From NCBI GenBank assembly GCA_963989385.1, contig OZ022503.1, positions 92,514,638 to 92,578,637 of the forward strand: DNA of 64,000 bases. Direction: 5' to 3'. A model generated the notes under the pieces. That model was not told the DNA's origin, did not search any database, and saw only the letters and a list, made by a program, of their open reading frames with translations. Shown here piece after piece: positions 45,036 through 64,000 of the stretch; the first letter of the stretch is position 1, and each line of letters begins with the position of its first letter. The stretch comes from Ctena decussata. Its lineage: Eukaryota > Mollusca > Bivalvia > Lucinida > Lucinidae. Both the position numbers and the translations under genes were made by a program.

Positions 45036-46204
45036 CGAACTACAGTAACTGGCTGAGCTGTAGCAAATTTAAGGTAACTTGTCTCACAATAACTTATTAG
45101 AAGGATACTTCGATTTATTCCATACATGCTGTACAGAACTTATGGAAGACAATTTCATTAAAAGTGGTTTTTCAGTTTGTTTACAAATTAAAATCTTAAA
45201 GAGTTCCTTTAAGAGCAGAGAATACATTCAGAAGAAGGAACATGGGCCAGACTACGTAGTTTCGGCTAATAAAGCCTCTTCAGTGACCCTAACAACACCT
45301 GGTGACGACACCAGAGAAAAGCATACTGTAATTTCTTAATCTTAATTGGACAGTTGTGAGATCTCTGAAACAAATTAGAATTTTGTATGGCAGTGTGTTT
45401 TAAATAACAAAATTTTAACAGGATCCAAGGCCCCTGCTATCTGGGCTGGTAAATGGGCTGCCTAGTGCCCTAAACTACTAGAAGCTGTAGTAGGACCTGA
45501 TTGTCATTCACCTCAGGTTAAGTGAAAGTCCTACAAAGGTAACGTCTCAACATGACTGAAATATTGTTTACTGGGACATTATACCACAACTCAACAACAG
45601 GATCCCATAATGATATGTATATTTATACAAAATTACTTGCGTTCACATGATCTGACAACTAGCATGCAATTGACAGTCATTTTTCAACATAACATTCAAA
45701 CACGATCCATCTTGTTTGTATTTCAAGAATACTTTAAACATTTCCAAATATCTTAAACATACAGACACCACATTACAAACTGTCACTAAATATTGGAACA
45801 TACCATAAAAAAATTTTAATATTGTAATGTGCCTAAATTTTGGGACACCTAAAATCAATTTTCAATTTGGGACAAATGGAAAATTAACTATTTTAGGTGT
45901 TCCAATACTTCAGCTCATTACTGTAATAGGACAGATAGGACTGTACAACCCAGATCAGTCAATTAAGATCTACACTGTTTTCCATTCCATTTGCATCATT
46001 TGGACCCCTCAATGCACTGTAAAAACAAACTGTTCACTTTTTAAGACTTACCATAATTATATCAGATGTCCCAATTTTTAGTATTTGTACGGAAAATGCC
46101 AAATAGTGTAGACTCAAATTGCCAGTCCTCAAAGAAACTGTCAGGGACTGCTCGATTCTAGCAAGTTTCATGGCATCTCAGCATATAGTAGAATCAACTT
46201 ACAG
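45036..46204. other. Intergenic stretch
   Basis: I see short diverged inverted segments (for example the gggacacctaaaa/ttttaggtgttcc pair, about 45840-45903) but no gene. An open stretch of 86 codons at 45079-45339 has no recognisable content. Confidence 0.35.
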
Positions 46205-46560
46205 TCTATGGGTATACTCCATATTTTTTCCAGCATTTTTAAAACAGAAACAACCTGGATGAACTCGGGTTTAACGTCCCACCAACCACGGGGTCATATG
46301 GAGATGGGACCTCAGTTTAAAGTCTCATCCGAAAGACCGGAGAAGCGGGAGATCAATCTTGCGACCCCTGGATTGGTAGTCTGGAGTGTTATCCACTACA
46401 CTACAGCCGCTCCTCAGAAACAACCTACTTTACTTCTTGTTTGCTTCCCTGGATTATGCAGCCCATCCAAAATGCTGTCTTTTCTGAAAAGCAAGAACTT
46501 GCTTCTAGGGGAGCCAATATGATAATGGCAGAGTTGCTCCCCCTGATAGTGTACCTGTCT
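46205..46560. repeat. Palindromic family copy interrupted by a SINE
   Basis: Left arm 46205-46254 and right part 46421-46560 (gaaacaacctactttacttc) flank the inverted SINE. The phrase acagaaacaacct occurs on the left and cagaaacaacct on the right, as expected for a SINE target duplication. Confidence 0.65.
46262..46420 (-). repeat. tRNA-Gly-derived SINE, copy 2
   Basis: The reverse complement reads aggagcggctgtagtgtagt, a gataacactccagactacca anticodon region, B box agattgatctc and the same body as 28269-28345 (gagactttaaactgaggtcc). Confidence 0.7.
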
Positions 46561-46726
46561 TCAAATTTCAAGATAATTATAGCGTTGCAGTACTCAGGAA
46601 TACTGAGATATGATCTGCAAATTTTTAATGCCCATTAAGCTACGAGTTGGGATAACACACAATATGACTTATGAGAACATGAAAGACTTGGAGCATGCAG
46701 CCAGTTTTTGAGGCCCTGGGCCCAGT

Positions 46727-46947
46727 TGTTCAAAACTAACAGTTTTTAATTGACAAGATGTCAGAATCTCAAACGTAAATATCTCAAATACGCCAATATT
46801 TTTTGTTTAAAAAAATGTGAGAACGCAAAAGTTTCTCACATGTTTTCAACAAAAAATAGCATATTTTGCTATAAAATTTTAAAACACTAACAAGTTGACC
46901 TCTTAACAAGCTCGTTAGGCTAATGATGTTTTGAACAACTGAGCCCT
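46727..46947. mobile_element. GGACCCAGTTGTTCAAA MITE, copy 2
   Basis: Ends gggcccagttgttcaaaact and gttttgaacaactgagccc. The right end is included in the following 209-bp tandem duplication. Confidence 0.7.
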
Positions 46948-47311
46948 GATATACATGTAAACAGCAAAACCTCTGAACAACAAATGTTTGAGCCGTGACA
47001 TGTCAAAACCAACAAGGTGCATGTGCGAACAGTGAGAAATCAGATCAGCCTGGGTATCTGCCCAGTCAGATCAGAATCTTCCTTTTTTGCTGTGCACTTG
47101 AAGTTGACCTCTCAACAAGCTCGTTAGGCTAATGATGTTTTGAACAACTGTGCCCTGATATACATGAAAACAGCAAAACCTCTGAACAACAAATATTTGA
47201 GCTGCGACATGTCAAAACCAACAAGGTGCATGTGCGAACTGTGAGAAATCGAATCAGCCTGGGTATCTGCCCAGTCAGATCAGAATCTTCTCTTTTCGCT
47301 GTGCACTTGAA
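46894..47311. repeat. Tandem duplication, two units of 209 bp
   Basis: gttgacctct at 46894 and again at 47103 each begin a unit that joins the end of one MITE family to the start of a TGAGCCGYGACA-type MITE. The copies differ at a few per cent of sites. Confidence 0.8.
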
Positions 47312-47312
47312 G

Positions 47313-48056
47313 GCTACTCTCTTGTTGAGGCACTCCAGCAAGTGGTTTTTCGAAGTTTATATTTAAAGGATAAAGAAACAGCAAATTCCACTTACATGGT
47401 TCAGTTTACTACCATTTCTCGTAGTCAGATTTTCCCAGTAGAGATTTTAAAATTCATTGGCATGCTCTCAAGCTTGGAAAGTAATCTCTTGCAATGTATT
47501 TTTTTCAGTTTCATAATGGTGGCCTCAAGATAACCATTATTGCTGTAGGGGTGGCATGTTTCAAGCACATTCTTGAAAATTACCATTTCATATAAAATTA
47601 ACATGAAATCAGTTCAGAAGAATTTATTCTTATATCTTATAGCAGTTATTTTCGTAAGTAATATCTTTTTGGAAAACAAAAAGATGCATAAGTGTAGCTG
47701 ACACTGCAAGCAACCCTTTGCTGAAATGATCATATTCCAAAACAGATCAGGTGATTAGTGATGACATCATTTCTGTTGTGATGTCATAATGGGTGGTTCC
47801 CAGCTTAATTAAAATTAAAATGAACCTCATCAAAGGCTGGAAACCAGAAGGAATATTTTTACTATTGGAAAACCCACCTCCAAACAAAAAATGATAAAAA
47901 TAGACAAAAGAGGTCATGCAATATGCTGCAAGTCAGTATATAGCTACGAGAAATGGTTTTGGGTATGTTAAACCTAAAATTTTGATATTTAAGCATCTTT
48001 ATAGAAAAAAGTTCAACTAAAAACCACTTGCTGGAGTGCCTCAACAAGAGAGTAGC
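47313..48056. mobile_element. GCTACTCTCTTGTTGAGGCA inverted-repeat element, 744 bp
   Basis: Terminal inverted repeats of about 38 bases, GCTACTCTCTTGTTGAGGCA then ctccagcaagtggttttt, inserted in a TGAGCCGYGACA-type MITE whose right half continues at 48057-48182. No transposase frame. Confidence 0.8.
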
Positions 48057-48825
48057 TAAATGTCTTAGCTAGCTCCATGCAGACAGTGAAGACTCTGATT
48101 AGATTGGGCGGATGCCCAGGCTGATCTGAGTCTTCCCTGGGTACACATGCCACTTTGTTGGTTTTGACATGTTGCGTCTCATATGATATGGCTGTCTGCA
48201 TCTGACATAAAAGCTTTTCCCATGCTTCTGTTCACTATCCCATTATAAAGTTATTCTATATCACATGCAAATGCCATCAACCATGTGAATATGATGGACC
48301 AAATCAGACACTTTTGCAAACAATAAAGAAAAAGGTGAGATGGTTACTAATAAGCCACCTTATCTGAATCAACCCTGCTTCTCAATTTGTAAATTTTCCA
48401 AAACCTGAATGGTGGGACTGTCAACCCTTAAAGATGGAAAATTCAACTACAGAAAATTGGAAACTGGACATTTACAAACATACTTTGAGATCTGAGGCAA
48501 CCCTTGCCCAAGTTTAAACAGACTGCAATAGACTCAGCCATTTCAATGAGTGTTTTGCAGACATTTGTTAGGATTCTAGAAGCTTGAAAAAGCAAGGCCC
48601 AAATTACCTGTGTATCTGTTTACACACTCAGGTGTATTCATTTCTTAAAACCCCAAACTCTACAACTGGTTATGGAAGCACAAAATGGTTGGTTTGAGGA
48701 TAATTACAAGACTTTCTTTCATACTTCATGTAAACATATGTTGTGACCCTGCATTAAACTGCATTAATGATGCAGTTCTAATAATAAGTTGTCATATTAT
48801 TTAGAGAATTTAGGTGTACAGGACC

Positions 48826-49622
48826 TAGGGCTTCTACGTTTACACGGATAAACGGTAACGGTTCGTGTATATGTGCTAAACGTTTACAAAATTCACACAT
48901 CGTTTAACCGAACTTGAACACCCGGTAAACCACCAACAAGTTATAATATCTTATACAGACGTCAGTAGTCAATCTTAATGTACTTGACGGCGTCCTCGGA
49001 AACATCTAATATTAAAATCTTTATTTTCTAACTTCTGTGTACCTTACCCAAAGCATGACCTGTACACGTTTTGCCAGAAAATTGTTACGTCATAATCGGC
49101 AGCTAATTGTATAAAGTACAGATCAAAGGCAAGGTTATGTCTGCCGACAACACATGTTGTGCAATAGAAAAAAATAGGACTGTAGACCTCGGTACCTGTA
49201 TTTCACAGTATGGATAAGCTTACCGCGAAAGTAAGATAATTGCAGCTTGTAACGTTGACAGTAAGTATCAATTAACATGATAATTATGTCCGATGTTTTA
49301 TAAATCTCCCAGATAAATCTAATCCATGTAATTATCAAATACGGTGGAAATAATTGCTGCCGTCGGAAATTGGTCAATAGTAAATACGTTTTTTTAATAC
49401 CATCGGTTACTGTAAACTTCGAGTTGAACCCCGAAAATGAAAGCGCATTATTGGATGACACTGTGGCAACATAATTATAATAATGATAAGGTATTGGGGG
49501 CGTCTCATAGATGTCCAATACTAAGAATAAAATTTCAATGATAATGGTCGTTTAAACGGCATCGTTTCGTTTTCTAGCGCTCGTGTAAACGTTTACAATA
49601 TTTTGTAAACGTAGAAGCCCTA
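48826..49622. mobile_element. hAT-like element, 797 bp, with 8-bp target duplication
   Basis: Terminal inverted repeat TAGGGCTTCTACGTTTACA flanked on both sides by acaggacc (48818-48825 and 49623-49630). An 8-bp duplication and TAGGG-type ends are typical of the hAT superfamily. The longest frame inside (minus, 49135-49518) has no transposase features I recognise, so it is non-autonomous. Confidence 0.8.
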
Positions 49623-49639
49623 ACAGGACCTCCAAGTTT

Positions 49640-49765
49640 TTCTGCCAATTTTGCAAAGGGGAACAACTTCTGTGACTTCCTGTTTGTTTCACTGGACAAC
49701 GAATCCCCTCTAACTTGGGATCTACTCTAAAAGGAAAGAATTTGCCCCTCTTGCTCATCATCGGC
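49640..49765. repeat. Palindromic family half-copy, adjoining the RNMT 3' end
   Basis: Carries ggggaacaacttctgtgactt and aaaggaaagaatttgcccct and ends about 70 bases below the RNMT stop, so it may form part of the RNMT 3' untranslated region. Confidence 0.5.
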
Positions 49766-49834
49766 CTGTATAAAGAAGTGCAGGCTGAACAGTCTTTTCT
49801 GACTGACAATCCTCTAATACTCTGCTCTTCCCAA

Positions 49835-63795
<13,961 letters not shown>

Positions 63796-64000
63796 CTGAA
63801 TAACGGAATTATAGGAATGTTCCAACAGCATCTGGGCATAGGCTGACCAAAGTTTGACTTAGTATTTAATGCAGTATTCAGTATCAACTTTGTTAATGGA
63901 ACAATGGAAGAAAAAGAAACTGCCATGCATATTCCATTTTAAAAAGTAAATCCTGTCCTCTGGGTAACTATTTGGGTGGGTAAACTTGAAAAGCACTGAC

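Noticed and set aside
45079..45339. 86-codon open frame in the intergenic region
   Set aside because: No domain, no splice or start support, and a length expected by chance in AT-rich DNA.

Overview
The window is animal nuclear DNA, AT-rich, with short exons bounded by GT..AG splice sites in long introns and a very heavy load of non-autonomous transposons. Many repeat ends (TATGCCCCCG-type elements, the AGGCCC..GCTCACCTGG element, short palindromic inverted-repeat elements) are of kinds I associate with bivalve molluscs, probably a heterodont clam. The TALE homeobox gene also looks like the spiralian-specific class. The species assignment is inference. Layout: (1) 311-41809, plus strand: almost all of a TBC1D31 (WDR67) orthologue. 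I traced 22 exons that join in one continuous reading phase and encode about 1046 residues: WD40 repeats, then a TBC domain, then a long coiled coil. Only the first exon or exons lie off the left edge. (2) Inside its 13.8-kb intron (16598-30408), same strand, is a single-exon TALE homeobox gene (24113-25006), flanked on both sides by copies of one transposon family. (3) 41810-49834 is intergenic and repeat-filled, including a hAT-like element with an 8-bp target duplication. (4) 49835-63795, minus strand: the C-terminal two thirds of RNMT, the mRNA cap guanine-N7 methyltransferase, in seven exons. Its 5' exons lie off the right edge. The two genes converge tail to tail. (5) The 8.7-kb RNMT intron 55010-63673 is a three-level nest: an outer element (55632-63422), an inner element (56115-62857), and a 4.7-kb Penelope-like retroelement (57053-61798) with reverse transcriptase, the start of a GIY-YIG nuclease and an upstream OTU-protease-like domain. 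The most striking observation is at 12248-14149. The 5' part of one TBC1D31 exon, with its splice acceptor, is tandemly repeated 18 times in 104-bp units. Only the last copy runs into the complete exon and a good donor. A second array of about 97-bp units sits in the very next intron. Neither single-copy gene has a link in function to the other that I can see; the shared theme is mobile and tandem DNA remodelling their introns.
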